Part shown: positions 32,103 to 41,956 of the stretch, piece after piece
How the letters are laid out: the number at the start of each line of letters is the position of its first letter
Numbering within the stretch: the first letter of the stretch is position 1
Assembly (NCBI RefSeq): GCF_048565625.1
Contig: NZ_JBLZUR010000002.1
Span: forward strand, 1,364,001 to 1,428,000
From: JBLZUR01 sp048565625
GTDB lineage: Bacteria > Pseudomonadota > Alphaproteobacteria > Sphingomonadales > Sphingomonadaceae
Reading direction: 5' to 3'
Length of the DNA: 64,000 nucleotides
Position numbers and translations under genes: made by a program
The notes under the pieces: generated by a model
What the model saw: only the letters and a program-made list of their open reading frames with translations
Database searches by the model: none
Told to the model about the DNA's origin: nothing

Positions 32103-32693
32103 ATGTGCAATGACTATAGACTGAAGGTGGATGTCGCTTCCATCGTGGAGGACTTCGCCGACCTGAAGATCAAGATCCGTTTCGGCGAAGGGACCCCGAA
32201 CATCGAGGCGCGCGACGAAATCAAGATCACGGATGTCGCCCCGATCATCCGCACGGTTGATGGCGTTCGCGGCGAAGGCGACATGGTGCAACGTCGGTGG
32301 AGCTGGCCGGCGCCGAACAAGCGGCCGGTCTACAATTTTCGATCTGAGGGGCGTGAGTTCACCTCGAACCGTTGCCTGATCGTGGCGGATGGTTTCTACG
32401 AGTTCACCGATCCTGCCGAGAAGGGAAAGAAGCGGAAAGACAAGTGGCTTTTCACCAAGCGCGACGAGCCGATCTTCTGCATCGCCGGCATCTGGCGCGA
32501 GACAAAGGATGTCGGCGAGGCCTTCACGATGCTGACCATGGAGCCCGGGCCCGACATCGCGCCGTACCATGACCGCCAGATCGTCATCCTCGAACGCGAT
32601 GCCTGGGCCGACTGGCTTGATCCGTCTGTGCCGGCTCAGTCGCTGATCCGGCCGCTTGCGGCGGGAACGCTCGCCGTTGAACAGGTGGGATAG
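32103..32693 (+). CDS. SRAP-family protein, SOS response-associated (YedK/HMCES)
   Basis: A 196-residue protein with all catalytic features: the MCNDYR start exposing Cys2, NFRSEGREF, CLIVADGFYEF with the active Glu, and APYHDRQIVIL with the active His. SRAP proteins form a covalent Cys-DNA link at abasic sites in single-stranded DNA and shield them from breakage. That would suit conjugation, where the element passes through a single-stranded state, and the adjacent mutasome. GGAGGACCG forms a good ribosome site before the ATG. It is regulated by the shared LexA box. Confidence 0.93.
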   Translation: MCNDYRLKVDVASIVEDFADLKIKIRFGEGTPNIEARDEIKITDVAPIIRTVDGVRGEGDMVQRRWSWPAPNKRPVYNFRSEGREFTSNRCLIVADGFYEFTDPAEKGKKRKDKWLFTKRDEPIFCIAGIWRETKDVGEAFTMLTMEPGPDIAPYHDRQIVILERDAWADWLDPSVPAQSLIRPLAAGTLAVEQVG

Positions 32694-32876
32694 ATACGGC
32701 AGGTATCGCGTCGAACGCTTTGTTTCTCAATTCTCTAGGGACGTGGACACGCTCGAAGTGTATGATCCGTGAATCAGAATTGGGCGCGGGGCACAGCTTT
32801 CTCACGACCGGCACGACGCAGTCGTTCATGGGGCGAAAGTGAGGTTTGTTCGTCAGCGCTGGTGGGGAGGCGCGGC

Positions 32877-33662
32877 GTGCCGCTATACGAAGAGTGGTGC
32901 GACACCACGAAAGAGAAAGACGGGCGCAAGGAATACTGGTGCCTCGTCGAAAAAGCCGGCGGGCGCGAGGCGATCCGCGCTTCTCTCGCGGAGACCGTCC
33001 GGTCCCACTACGATCGGCTCGAACGGATCGCAGATGATGTGGCGCGCTTGGGCTATGAGGGCGCAGCCGAAATCCTCCGGGCGCAGCTTCCGCAGACCGC
33101 CAAGGGACGCTCGGGTGATCTCGGCGAGATTCTTGCGACCGAGCTGGTCGAGGAAGGGATCGGCCTTCGCGTTCCAGTGCGTAGGCTCCGTTATAAGGAC
33201 GGACGCAACATGGCGATGCGCGGCGACGACTTCATAGGTGCCGGCTATGGTGCCGGTGACGACGGAGAGCTGTGGCTTCTGAAGGGCGAAGCAAAGAGCA
33301 ACAGGGTCTTAAGGAAATCGACCGTCACGGCAGCGCGCAAGGTTCTCAACCGTGACAGCGGCCGATGCACGCCGGACTCATTGTTGTTCGTTGCCAACCG
33401 TTTGCTCGAAAGCAACGAGGCCGACGACATCGCGCTCGGACGCGCGATCCGTGACGAGATAGGTCTCAAAGTGCCGCGCGCGGGTCGCATCGACCACATG
33501 CTGTTCACGATGTCCGGCAACGCGCCGCCCGCCGCTTTGAAAGAGGACCTGGACGCGGCGAGCACGAACCGGGACCAGTTTGTGGTGAACCTGCGGATCG
33601 AGGACCACCAGGAATTCATCAAGGAGATGTACGAAGAGGCGGAAAACCTTGGAGACGAGTGA
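32877..33662 (+). CDS. hamA: HamA (DUF1837 nuclease), Hachiman defence system
   Basis: About 261 residues. The GTG at 32877-32879 (MPLYEEWCDTTKEKDGRKEYW) has a GGGGAGG ribosome site 5 nt upstream; the open frame extends further to 32769 but that part looks non-coding. The DUF1837 pattern is clear: GRSGDLGEILATELVEE, VPVRRLRYKDGRNMAMRGDDFIG and LWLLKGEAKSN. Glu84, Asp117/118 and Glu138-x-Lys140 form a PD-(D/E)xK nuclease site. In Hachiman, HamA is the effector DNase held by the HamB helicase. It overlaps hamB by 14 nt. Confidence 0.87.
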   Translation: MPLYEEWCDTTKEKDGRKEYWCLVEKAGGREAIRASLAETVRSHYDRLERIADDVARLGYEGAAEILRAQLPQTAKGRSGDLGEILATELVEEGIGLRVPVRRLRYKDGRNMAMRGDDFIGAGYGAGDDGELWLLKGEAKSNRVLRKSTVTAARKVLNRDSGRCTPDSLLFVANRLLESNEADDIALGRAIRDEIGLKVPRAGRIDHMLFTMSGNAPPAALKEDLDAASTNRDQFVVNLRIEDHQEFIKEMYEEAENLGDE

Positions 33663-36600
33663 GGAACTGCGGACCTTTCTCACCGCGGCGACCCAGGACG
33701 GAATCCTGCGTCGGTTGCTTTACCGAGGTGCCGCTTGGTCGCTGATGCGGACTGACGGCGTTTTGCCGGCGGACGCACCCGCGCTTGGGGCGACGATCGA
33801 AACCGACCTGGCCGAGCACGGCTTCGCGCTGCTGCGCGGCGCGATGGCGCTGCGCACCGGTGAAGGCGCATCGCCGCTGACCAGTAAGGCTTTCGAGCGA
33901 GCAGCCAACGCGTTCGAAGCTCTTGTCCGCAATGGCGATCCGGACGCGCCGGATCGTGGATTCCGTAGGACGATCGCGGCGGCTGCCTATCATCTCGCCG
34001 GCTATTCGGCCGTCGCTTACTCGCTGTTCAACGAGGTTCCCGGCGACCTCAATGCCGCGCCTGGCGAGACGGCGGTCATGTTGCTCATCCTGCGCGACCT
34101 TGACCGCCTTCGCTCCTATGTCCGCGATTGGCTGAACGACGAAGCGCATGGCGATGCACAGATGTCGGCCGAGCTGCGCGGCGAGGAAGCTGATCCCGAC
34201 GAAGTGCTGGCAACGATCCTCAACACGACGATCTGCCGCGCCCTGGCTCACTTCGAATTCGCGCTTGCGACCGGGGATGAGGAGCCGTTGGAAACTGCCC
34301 GTGGGCTCCTGGCCACGGCCATCAGCTTGGCGAACAACGCTGAGAACGTGCCACTCTGGTGGATCTCAAATCTTTGCCGCCACCTGATCGATGATCTGTG
34401 GGCGCATTCGCTGCATCAAAATTTGCCGATCGATCCGCCAGACGGCGCCGAAGAGCGATATCCGGAGCTTCGGCAGCTCTTCATTGGCTCGCTGTTCGCC
34501 CGAAAGAACTCCGAGGTCGAGCTGTGGCCCTCACAGCGGGAGGCGGCGCGTCGCTCGACGGATATGACCGACGATCTCGTAGTCGCGCTTCCGACCAGCG
34601 CCGGAAAGACCCGCGTTGCCGAGATCGCTGCGCTGATGACGCTATCCGCGGCGCGCCGCGTCCTGATCGTCACGCCGCTACGCGCGCTGTCTGCCCAGAC
34701 CGAGCGTTCTTTCCGCAAGACGTTCGCTCCGCTGGGCTTCAGCGTTTCGTCGCTCTACGGCGCAAGCGGCTTGTCCGCGGGCGACGAGGATGCGCTCCGG
34801 TCGCGGGAGATCATCATCGCGACGCCGGAGAAACTAGACTTTGCGCTTCGCAGCGACCCGAGCTTGATCGACGACGTAGGCCTGATCGTTCTCGATGAAG
34901 GCCATATGATCGGCCCGAGCGAGCGCGAAATCCGCTACGAGACGCTCGTGCAGCGCTTACTCCGGCGGGGGGACGCTGCCGATCGGCGCATCGTCTGTCT
35001 GTCCGCCATCCTTCCGAGTGGCGACGAACTCGACGATCTGACTGCGTGGATACGATCCGATCAGCCAGGCGAGCCCGTGCGGTCGGATTGGCGGCCGACG
35101 CGACAGCGGTTCGGCATGCTGACTTGGCGCGGACGCGATGCCCGTCTGACGCTTGATCTCACTGCGAACGGACCTTTCATCGATCGTTTTGTGGTCCAGA
35201 AGCCGCCGCTGGGCCGGGAGAAGAAGCCGTACCCGCGCGAGGCTGGTCATTTGGCCTTGTTCGCTGCGTGGGAGTTTGCAGGCCAGGGCAAACGGACGCT
35301 GATCTTCTCGACGCAGGCCAATTGGGTCGAAGGCTACGGCAAGCGTGTCGTCGACTTGTGCCGCCGCGGTTATCTGGAGCCGCTTCTCGACGACGAGGGT
35401 CCGATCGCGAGGGCGCTGGAAGTCGGAAAAGAATGGCTCGGTGAGGATCACCCTGCCGTTGCCAGCCTGAAGGTCGGTGTTGCCATTCACCACGGCCGCC
35501 TCCCGAGCCCGTTTCTGCGCGAACTGGAGATCCTGCTGTCGGAGGGCGTGCTGAAGGTTATCGTGGCTTCTCCGACGTTGTCACAAGGCCTCAACCTCAA
35601 CGCGGCGGTGCTTCTTGTGCCGGCGCTCTATCGCTCTGGCGAACTCATCACCGGTGAAGAGTTCGCAAACGTCGCCGGTCGAGCCGGACGTGCGTTTGTC
35701 GACGTCGAGGGCCTTATAGTCCACGTCATGTTTGACCGGGTGGACTGGCGTAGTGGCGAATGGCGGCAACTGGTCGCCTCGTCGAAAGCGCGGACATTGC
35801 AGAGCGGCCTGATCCAGATCGTCGCCGAGATCCTGGAGCGTTTGACACGCGAAGGCGTTCTCGGGCGGGATGACGCCTGGGAATACTTGGCGAATTCGCG
35901 GGAAGGCTGGAAATCCGAGGCGGAAGAAGCGGCTGTTGCTGCCGAGCTGGCTGATCCCGACGCCGGCGATGATGACGATGAGGAAAACGAAGACGGTGAT
36001 GGCGGCGGCGATGAAGAGGAGAACATCGAGGAAGAACCGCTGTCGCAGCTTGTCGAGCGTCTCGATGCCACCGTCTTCGGTTTGATCGAAGCGCTCGACG
36101 CTGATCGGGCGGACCTGCCACGGTTGCTCGATGAAGCGCTGCAGGGCTCGCTTTGGGCGCGCCAGATCGCCCGCGAGGGCGAAGCGACAGTCGCGCAACA
36201 CCGGAGGGTCTTCGAAGCCCGCGCCAATCTGATCTGGAGCGTGACCACCCCGCAAGCGCGCAAGGGCCATTTCGCGATGGGCGTCGGGCTCGAGGCCGGC
36301 CTGGCCATAGACGCGATGGCTGACGAGTTGGGAGCGCTCGTCGATCGAGCTGATGCGTCGTCGCTGCCGGGTGATGTCGACGAACTCGCGGATGCTCTTG
36401 CCGGGCTCGCGGAGCGGCTGCTTGTCATGCGGCCCTTCATTCCGGACAAGAGGAACGCGCTTCCGGCAGATTGGCGAAGGATTCTCCGCCAATGGGTGTC
36501 CGGCGCGGACGTGACCGAGATCGGCCCGGACAACATGCGCGTGGTCGAGGAGGCCTTCACCTATCGACTGGTTTGGGCGCTCGAGGCGATCAGGACGCGG

Positions 36601-36882
36601 CGTCTTTCGCTGGGATGGTCGCCGGACATCATCCCGGGTGGCGGGGCGGCGGCGCTCGAGACGGGTGTGCCGCGGTTCATGATGTCGATGCTGATCCGTG
36701 CCGGCCTGCCGTCGCGCCGCGCTGCAATAGCCGCGATCGAAAGCGCCGAGCCGGTCTTCGTAACCCCTGCCGAGATGCGGGCCTGTTGGAATCGGACGAG
36801 ATCACTGCCTTCACGGATTTGGGAGATTGGCCGACACCGGATACCGCAGCTCTCTGGGCGCGGTTCAGAACGGAAGCCCTGA
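33649..36882 (+). CDS. hamB: HamB (SF2 helicase), Hachiman defence system; C-terminus frameshifted
   Basis: The main open part (1077 residues) starts at the TTG at 33649 inside hamA. Helicase motifs: LPTSAGKT (Walker A Lys320), VTPLRALSAQTE, VLDEGHMIG (DEGH at 416-419), SPTLSQGLNLN and NVAGRAGRAF (near 677). A run of Asp/Glu near residues 770-795 splits the helicase core from the C-terminal domain. The last about 33 residues are out of frame: a missing base near 36785 diverts translation to a premature stop at 36882, while homologous sequence continues to 37165 in other frames. HamB senses foreign DNA and releases HamA. It may be inactive if the shifts are real. Confidence 0.88.
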   Translation: METSEELRTFLTAATQDGILRRLLYRGAAWSLMRTDGVLPADAPALGATIETDLAEHGFALLRGAMALRTGEGASPLTSKAFERAANAFEALVRNGDPDAPDRGFRRTIAAAAYHLAGYSAVAYSLFNEVPGDLNAAPGETAVMLLILRDLDRLRSYVRDWLNDEAHGDAQMSAELRGEEADPDEVLATILNTTICRALAHFEFALATGDEEPLETARGLLATAISLANNAENVPLWWISNLCRHLIDDLWAHSLHQNLPIDPPDGAEERYPELRQLFIGSLFARKNSEVELWPSQREAARRSTDMTDDLVVALPTSAGKTRVAEIAALMTLSAARRVLIVTPLRALSAQTERSFRKTFAPLGFSVSSLYGASGLSAGDEDALRSREIIIATPEKLDFALRSDPSLIDDVGLIVLDEGHMIGPSEREIRYETLVQRLLRRGDAADRRIVCLSAILPSGDELDDLTAWIRSDQPGEPVRSDWRPTRQRFGMLTWRGRDARLTLDLTANGPFIDRFVVQKPPLGREKKPYPREAGHLALFAAWEFAGQGKRTLIFSTQANWVEGYGKRVVDLCRRGYLEPLLDDEGPIARALEVGKEWLGEDHPAVASLKVGVAIHHGRLPSPFLRELEILLSEGVLKVIVASPTLSQGLNLNAAVLLVPALYRSGELITGEEFANVAGRAGRAFVDVEGLIVHVMFDRVDWRSGEWRQLVASSKARTLQSGLIQIVAEILERLTREGVLGRDDAWEYLANSREGWKSEAEEAAVAAELADPDAGDDDDEENEDGDGGGDEEENIEEEPLSQLVERLDATVFGLIEALDADRADLPRLLDEALQGSLWARQIAREGEATVAQHRRVFEARANLIWSVTTPQARKGHFAMGVGLEAGLAIDAMADELGALVDRADASSLPGDVDELADALAGLAERLLVMRPFIPDKRNALPADWRRILRQWVSGADVTEIGPDNMRVVEEAFTYRLVWALEAIRTRRLSLGWSPDIIPGGGAAALETGVPRFMMSMLIRAGLPSRRAAIAAIESAEPVFVTPAEMRACWNRTRSLPSRIWEIGRHRIPQLSGRGSERKP

Positions 36883-37165
36883 GCGGCGGCATCCAAAAGT
36901 GGAACGTCGAACCCAATAAGCGCTTGCTGGATGTTCCCGCTGGCGGGCGAGCTCCTGGACCCGGCCTGTACCGGATCATCACGGATGCCGGCGACGGACA
37001 AACCTGGCTCGCAACTCCGGATTACCGAAGGCTGTTTGCGTTCAAGAAGCCTGCGGTCGATCCGAAGCCGAGTCTTTCTCGGGCCGAATTCCCGGCCGGA
37101 CGACGTTGGTCGATGTGCTGCGGATCGGCCGCGGCAAGATGCGGTGGCCTCGCGCTGATGCTTGA
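36783..37165 (+). pseudogene. Detached C-terminal end of hamB (two apparent 1-nt deletions)
   Basis: After RA(W)LESDEITAFTDLGDW, reading continues as PTPDTAALWARFRTEALSGG, VPAGGRAPGPGLYRIITDAG and TWLATPDYRRLFAFKK in the next frame, then changes frame again near 37098 to TTLVDVLRIGRGKMRWPRADA and stops at 37165. Adding one G at each site (GG to GGG-type runs at 36785 and 37098) gives a single protein of about 1172 residues. Both lesions are in G runs, which makes base-calling error a serious alternative. Confidence 0.75.
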
Positions 37166-37175
37166 GTCACGCCCC

Positions 37176-40100
37176 CTAATGAAAGTTCCGGCTCTTCACC
37201 TTTATCGTGTCGATATGCAGATCGGGGATGTAGATATCGCGGGTGCGCAGTCCCTTGGGTGGCAGCTCCCGCGGATCAGGACCGGAGCCGCCGTTGCGGA
37301 CTTGGTCGCCGCGGCCATGCGGCAGCGGGAACGCCGCATCGCGGCTTCCCACGCTGGCAAGATCGGCCGAGAGGTCGGTAATCCGCTGAGCGACTAAGTG
37401 AACGACGTCGCCCTCGCGCTGGATGCGGCCGCGCACCGCCATCATGCTTGCCGACAGGATGGCGCGGCGGTTCGCCTCGAACACGTTGGCCCAGACCACG
37501 AGGTTGGCGATTCCGGTCTCGTCCTCCAGAGTGATGAACATCACGCCTTTCGCGCTGCCAGGACGCTGGCGGACGAGGACAATCCCGGCCGCCTCCAGCC
37601 AACGGCCGTCGCGCGTCGCCATTGCCTCGGCGCAGGTGACGATCCGTCTGCGGCGGAGGTCCTCTCGGAGGAAGCTGAGCGGATGGGCTCTGAGCGTCAG
37701 CCCGACATGTCCATAGTCTTCGACCACCTCGCTGCCGGCGGTCATGGGACGCAGCGCGACGGTCGGCTCGTTGATCTCGGGCACGATTTCGGCCTCGCGC
37801 GCGGACGCAGCAGCGAAGAGGGGGAGCGGCTCGTCTCGCAGAGCTTTGATTGCCCATAGGGCCTCGCGACGCGCAAGCCCGAGCGCCGGGCGAAAGGCGT
37901 CGGCCTCGGCGAGCTGGACCAGAGCCGCTGATGGCACGCCGGCACGCCGCCAGAGATCGGCGATCGAGGCGAAGGGCTGGTCGGCACGCGCAGCGACGAT
38001 CGCGGCTCCATGGGAATTGGCGAGACCTTTGACCATCCGCAGGCCGAGCCTGACGGCGAAGCGACTGTCGTCCTCCGTTGGTTCGAGCGTGCAGTCCCAT
38101 CGGGACGCGTTGGCGCAGACGGGCCGGACATCGACGCGGTGTTCGATCGCATCCCTGACGATCTGGGCGGGCGCGTAGAAGCCCATGGGTTGGGCGTTGA
38201 GCAAAGCCGCGCAGAATATGTCGGGATGCCAGCATTTCAGCCAAGCGCTGGCATAGGCGATCAGTGCAAAAGAGGCTGCGTGCGATTCCGGAAATCCGTA
38301 AGAGCCGAAGCCCTCGAGCTGCTTGAACGTGGCCTCTGCGAAATCGCGCTGATACCCGTTGTCGACCATACCCTGGATGAGCTTCTCCTTGAAGCTGGAG
38401 ACGCCGCCTGTGAACTTGAAGGTGGCCATCGACTTGCGGAGCATGTCGGCTTCGCCGGGAGTGAAGCCGGCGCACTCGATCGCTACGCGCATGGCCTGCT
38501 CCTGAAAGAGCGGCACGCCCAGGGTTTTGCCGAGCACCTTTTCCAGCTCCGGCTTCGGAAAGACGACGGGTTCGAGACCTTCGCGGCGGCGCAGGTATGG
38601 ATGGACCATGTCACCCTGGATCGGCCCCGGTCTGACGATCGCGACCTGCACGACAAGGTCGTAAAAGGTCCGGGGCTTCAGCCTCGGCAGCATTGACATC
38701 TGCGCACGGGATTCGATCTGGAAGGTGCCGAGTGTGTCGGCTCGCCGGATCATCGCGTAGGTGCGCGGATCCTCGGCGGGGATGGTGGCTAGGTCGAGAT
38801 TGACGCCCTTGTGGTCGGCAAGCATGTCGAGCCCGCGCTTCATGCAGCTCAGCATCCCCAGCGCCAAGACATCGACCTTCATGAAGCGCAAGGCGTCGAT
38901 ATCGTCCTTGTCCCATTCGATCACCTGGCGGTCCACCATCGCCGCGGGCTCGATCGGGACCAGCTCGTCGAGCCGGTCATGGGTCAGGACGAATCCACCC
39001 GGATGCTGGGACAGGTGCCGGGGCGCCCCCATGAGCTGGCGCGCGAGATCGAGCGCCAGGCGCAGCCGTCGGTCGCCAAGATTTAGGTTTAGCGCCTCGA
39101 CATGCTTCTCCTCGACGCCTTCCGACCAGCCCCAGACCTGGCCTGAGAGCGTCTTGATGAGGTCTTCGGTGAGGCCGAGCGCCTTGCCGACATCGCGGAT
39201 CGCGCCCTTGGTGCGATAGCGGATCACGGTCGAGCACAGCGCAGCGTGGTCCCGGCCGTAAGTGTCGAACACCCACTGCATTACGATTTCGCGCCGCTCG
39301 TGTTCGAAATCAACGTCGATATCCGGCGGTTCGCGTCGCTCCTCGCTGACGAACCTTTCGAACAGGAGGTCGTTGCGGCCGGGATCGATCGACGTGATCC
39401 CGAGGACGTAGCAGACGGCGGAATTTGCTGCTGATCCACGACCCTGGCAGAGAATATCCTTGGATCGGGCAAACCGCACGATGCTGTTCACGGTCAGGAA
39501 GTATGGCGCGTACTCGAGCTTCTCGATCAGGCGCAGCTCGTGCTGCAGGGACGCTCTGACGGTGTCCGGCACGCCCTCGGGGTAGCGGGCATCCGCGCCT
39601 TCCCAGACGAGTTTTTCGAGCGTCTCCTGCGGCGTGAGCGTCGGATCATCTCGCTCCTCCGGATATTGGTAAGCCAGCTCCTTCAGGTCGAACCGGCAGC
39701 GCGCCGCGATCTCTATCGTGCGGGCGACTGCCTCGGGATTGCGCGGAAACAGCCGGTACATTTCCGCCGGCGGCTTCAGGTAACGGTCGCCGTATTCGCG
39801 CCGGTCGCCCAACTTGTCGATGGTGATGCCGTGACGGATGCAGGTCACGACGTCCTGCAGGATACGTCGGTCCGGCGCGTGGTAGAGCACATCGTTGGTG
39901 ACGACGGCCGGCACGCGCATCTGCGTCGCCATGTTCGACAGCTCGTGGATACGGAGCTGGTCGTTGGGGCGGCGCCGGAGGGTCAGGGCAAGATAGGCAC
40001 GGTCCCCGAAGGCCTCGCGCAGCCGGCGGAGCTGGAACCCGCAGGTCTCGTCTGGCTCTTCCGGAACGAGGATTGCGAGCAAACCTTCGCTGTAGGCTAC

Positions 40101-40436
40101 GAGATCGGCCCAATCGAGGATGCACTTCGCCTTGCCGCCGCGCTTCTTTCCAAGCGACAGCAGCCGGCATAGCCGGCCATAGGCCGCTCGGTCGGTCGGA
40201 TAGACCAGCACCGACATGCCGTCGGCGAGATCGAGGCGACAACCGACAATTAGGCGCACCCTCGTCGTTTTCGCTGCCTCGAAGGCGCGAACTATGCCGG
40301 TGAGCGAATTGCGGTCTACGACGGCGACAGCCTCGATACCCTGGATCGCGGCCTGGGCGAACAGCTCCTCGCAGGATGAGGCACCTCGCAGGAACGAGAA
40401 GTGGGAGGTGACCTGCAGCTCGGCGTAGCGGGTCAT
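37176..40436 (-). CDS. dnaE2: DnaE2, error-prone DNA polymerase III alpha-like subunit
   Basis: A 1086-residue translesion polymerase, full length. The N-terminal PHP domain begins YAELQVTSHFSFLRGASSCEELF. The catalytic core has EPPDIDVDFEHERREIVMQW near residue 370 and FMKVDVLALGMLSCM. Near the end are the OB-fold (TRDGRWLEAAGIVLVRQRPGSAKGVMFITLEDETG) and the family C-terminus IKVKSRNFH. It lacks the C-terminal tau/beta-binding extensions of DnaE1, as expected. It overlaps imuB by 4 nt and forms the SOS mutasome with ImuA and ImuB. Confidence 0.96.
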   Translation of the reverse strand: MTRYAELQVTSHFSFLRGASSCEELFAQAAIQGIEAVAVVDRNSLTGIVRAFEAAKTTRVRLIVGCRLDLADGMSVLVYPTDRAAYGRLCRLLSLGKKRGGKAKCILDWADLVAYSEGLLAILVPEEPDETCGFQLRRLREAFGDRAYLALTLRRRPNDQLRIHELSNMATQMRVPAVVTNDVLYHAPDRRILQDVVTCIRHGITIDKLGDRREYGDRYLKPPAEMYRLFPRNPEAVARTIEIAARCRFDLKELAYQYPEERDDPTLTPQETLEKLVWEGADARYPEGVPDTVRASLQHELRLIEKLEYAPYFLTVNSIVRFARSKDILCQGRGSAANSAVCYVLGITSIDPGRNDLLFERFVSEERREPPDIDVDFEHERREIVMQWVFDTYGRDHAALCSTVIRYRTKGAIRDVGKALGLTEDLIKTLSGQVWGWSEGVEEKHVEALNLNLGDRRLRLALDLARQLMGAPRHLSQHPGGFVLTHDRLDELVPIEPAAMVDRQVIEWDKDDIDALRFMKVDVLALGMLSCMKRGLDMLADHKGVNLDLATIPAEDPRTYAMIRRADTLGTFQIESRAQMSMLPRLKPRTFYDLVVQVAIVRPGPIQGDMVHPYLRRREGLEPVVFPKPELEKVLGKTLGVPLFQEQAMRVAIECAGFTPGEADMLRKSMATFKFTGGVSSFKEKLIQGMVDNGYQRDFAEATFKQLEGFGSYGFPESHAASFALIAYASAWLKCWHPDIFCAALLNAQPMGFYAPAQIVRDAIEHRVDVRPVCANASRWDCTLEPTEDDSRFAVRLGLRMVKGLANSHGAAIVAARADQPFASIADLWRRAGVPSAALVQLAEADAFRPALGLARREALWAIKALRDEPLPLFAAASAREAEIVPEINEPTVALRPMTAGSEVVEDYGHVGLTLRAHPLSFLREDLRRRRIVTCAEAMATRDGRWLEAAGIVLVRQRPGSAKGVMFITLEDETGIANLVVWANVFEANRRAILSASMMAVRGRIQREGDVVHLVAQRITDLSADLASVGSRDAAFPLPHGRGDQVRNGGSGPDPRELPPKGLRTRDIYIPDLHIDTIKVKSRNFH

Positions 40437-41956
40437 CCGAACACCCCATGCAGAAACCAGCGCTGCGATCCCGTATTGGGATCTTCTCCGTCGCCGGAGC
40501 GGAAGATCCAGTAGCGCTCGCCGGCGTCATCCTCGACTCGAAAATAGTCGCGCACGGCCGTCAGCTCGGAATCGCGTCGCCACCATTCGCCGCGGATGCG
40601 TTCCGGTCCGTCAGCCTGCCGAACACGCCGGCGGATGCCCCGCCAGGTGAAGGCGACGGGAGGATGGTCGGGCAGAAGCGCCATAGTCTCGATCGGTTCT
40701 GGCGAAGCCAACAGTCGCGATGGTCGTGGCCAATGACCCGGCCAGCTCGCGCCGGTCTCGGGCGCCATCGGAGGAATGCGCCGTACTGAGCGCTCGGGGA
40801 CCTCGGTGGCTACCGGAGCCGCCCGGTAGAGACAGCGCTCGCCAACCCGGTTGATCAGCGTGTCGACTAGGTCGGAGACATCCGGCGCGCCATCGTCGAC
40901 CATGGCTGTGAGCGTTTGCTTCTGCGAGAGCGGCTCGGCGAGCGTCGCGGTGAGACTCAGAATCTCGATACCGAAGCCGGGCTCGATCGTCTCGATTTTG
41001 TCGGTCAGCAGGCGCGTTAGGCGCTTCACGTCGCGCACCGGCATGGCGGTGCCGACACGGACGGCCTGCATGCGATTGTCGACCCGGTGACAGATCAGGT
41101 CGAGGCGCTTGGCGCCGAGGCCCTTGGCTTCCAGTTCGGCGCAGAGCTGGACAACCAGCTTGCCGACATAGCGGGCGATCGTCTCGGCCGCGCCGATGGG
41201 CTCGGCGAAATTCCGCTTTACCTCGATCAGCTCGTCAGGACGGATCGGATCGATCGGTTCGCTGAGCAATCCCAGGGCCTGGTCGAGGCGGCGACCGAGC
41301 TGCGGCCCGAAGCGCAGGGCGAGCGGAGCGCGCGGTTGCGCGAGAAGATCCCCGATGCGTTCGAACCCGAGAACATGGAGCGCTGCGGTCATATCTGTCG
41401 GGAGGCGCAACGCCGGCAGTGGCAGACCGGCCAAGATCGCGCTGCCGTGACCGGGTGGCGCAACCACGATCGGCTTAGCGGCATAGCGGGCCAGGGCGTG
41501 CGCAGCGCCCCAAGTGTCGGCGATAGCGGCACGGGCGCACACTCCGGAAGCGGAAAGCCGGTCGACCAGGCCGGCCAGCATCGCGTCTTCTCCGCCATGG
41601 AGATGATCGGCCCCGGTCGAATCGATCACCAGCCCGTCCGGCGCATCGGCCGCGACGATCGGCGCGTAGCGCTGGAGCATCCACAGCGCGAGGCGGTCGA
41701 GAGCTCGAGCGTCGGCCGCCTCGTCGTGGTCGCGGACCACGAGGTTCTGCACGAGAACCCGAGCCTTGGTCGCGGGCATCCCTACGCGCACGTTGGCGGA
41801 CTGGGCCGCGGCGTCAACCGCCAGCACCACCTGCTTTCTCCCGTCGCGGCCTATCAAGGCGAGCGGCGCCTCAGCCGGAGGCGCCGCGTCGCCAGCCTTC
41901 CGCCGGAGCCGGTCGGTGGACCAGCTCGGCAGGAAGAGCGAGACGACCCGTGTCAT
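40433..41956 (-). CDS. imuB: ImuB, inactive Y-family polymerase-like mutasome hub
   Basis: About 507 residues from the ATG at 41954-41956 (MTRVVSLFLPSWSTDRLRR); an upstream in-frame start at 41995 is also possible. The Y-family fold is present, but the acidic catalytic residues are replaced in the first motif (SLFLPSWSTDRL), as is standard for ImuB. The C-terminal part carries the beta-clamp/ImuA contact region and the characteristic ending QRWFLHGVFG. It bridges DnaE2, ImuA and the clamp. It overlaps imuA by 86 nt. Confidence 0.94.
   Translation of the reverse strand: MTRVVSLFLPSWSTDRLRRKAGDAAPPAEAPLALIGRDGRKQVVLAVDAAAQSANVRVGMPATKARVLVQNLVVRDHDEAADARALDRLALWMLQRYAPIVAADAPDGLVIDSTGADHLHGGEDAMLAGLVDRLSASGVCARAAIADTWGAAHALARYAAKPIVVAPPGHGSAILAGLPLPALRLPTDMTAALHVLGFERIGDLLAQPRAPLALRFGPQLGRRLDQALGLLSEPIDPIRPDELIEVKRNFAEPIGAAETIARYVGKLVVQLCAELEAKGLGAKRLDLICHRVDNRMQAVRVGTAMPVRDVKRLTRLLTDKIETIEPGFGIEILSLTATLAEPLSQKQTLTAMVDDGAPDVSDLVDTLINRVGERCLYRAAPVATEVPERSVRRIPPMAPETGASWPGHWPRPSRLLASPEPIETMALLPDHPPVAFTWRGIRRRVRQADGPERIRGEWWRRDSELTAVRDYFRVEDDAGERYWIFRSGDGEDPNTGSQRWFLHGVFG

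Noticed and set aside
32769..32876. Longer N-terminus for hamA
   Set aside because: The extra 36 residues are Arg/Ser-rich and non-conserved in character, whereas the GTG at 32877 has a strong ribosome site.
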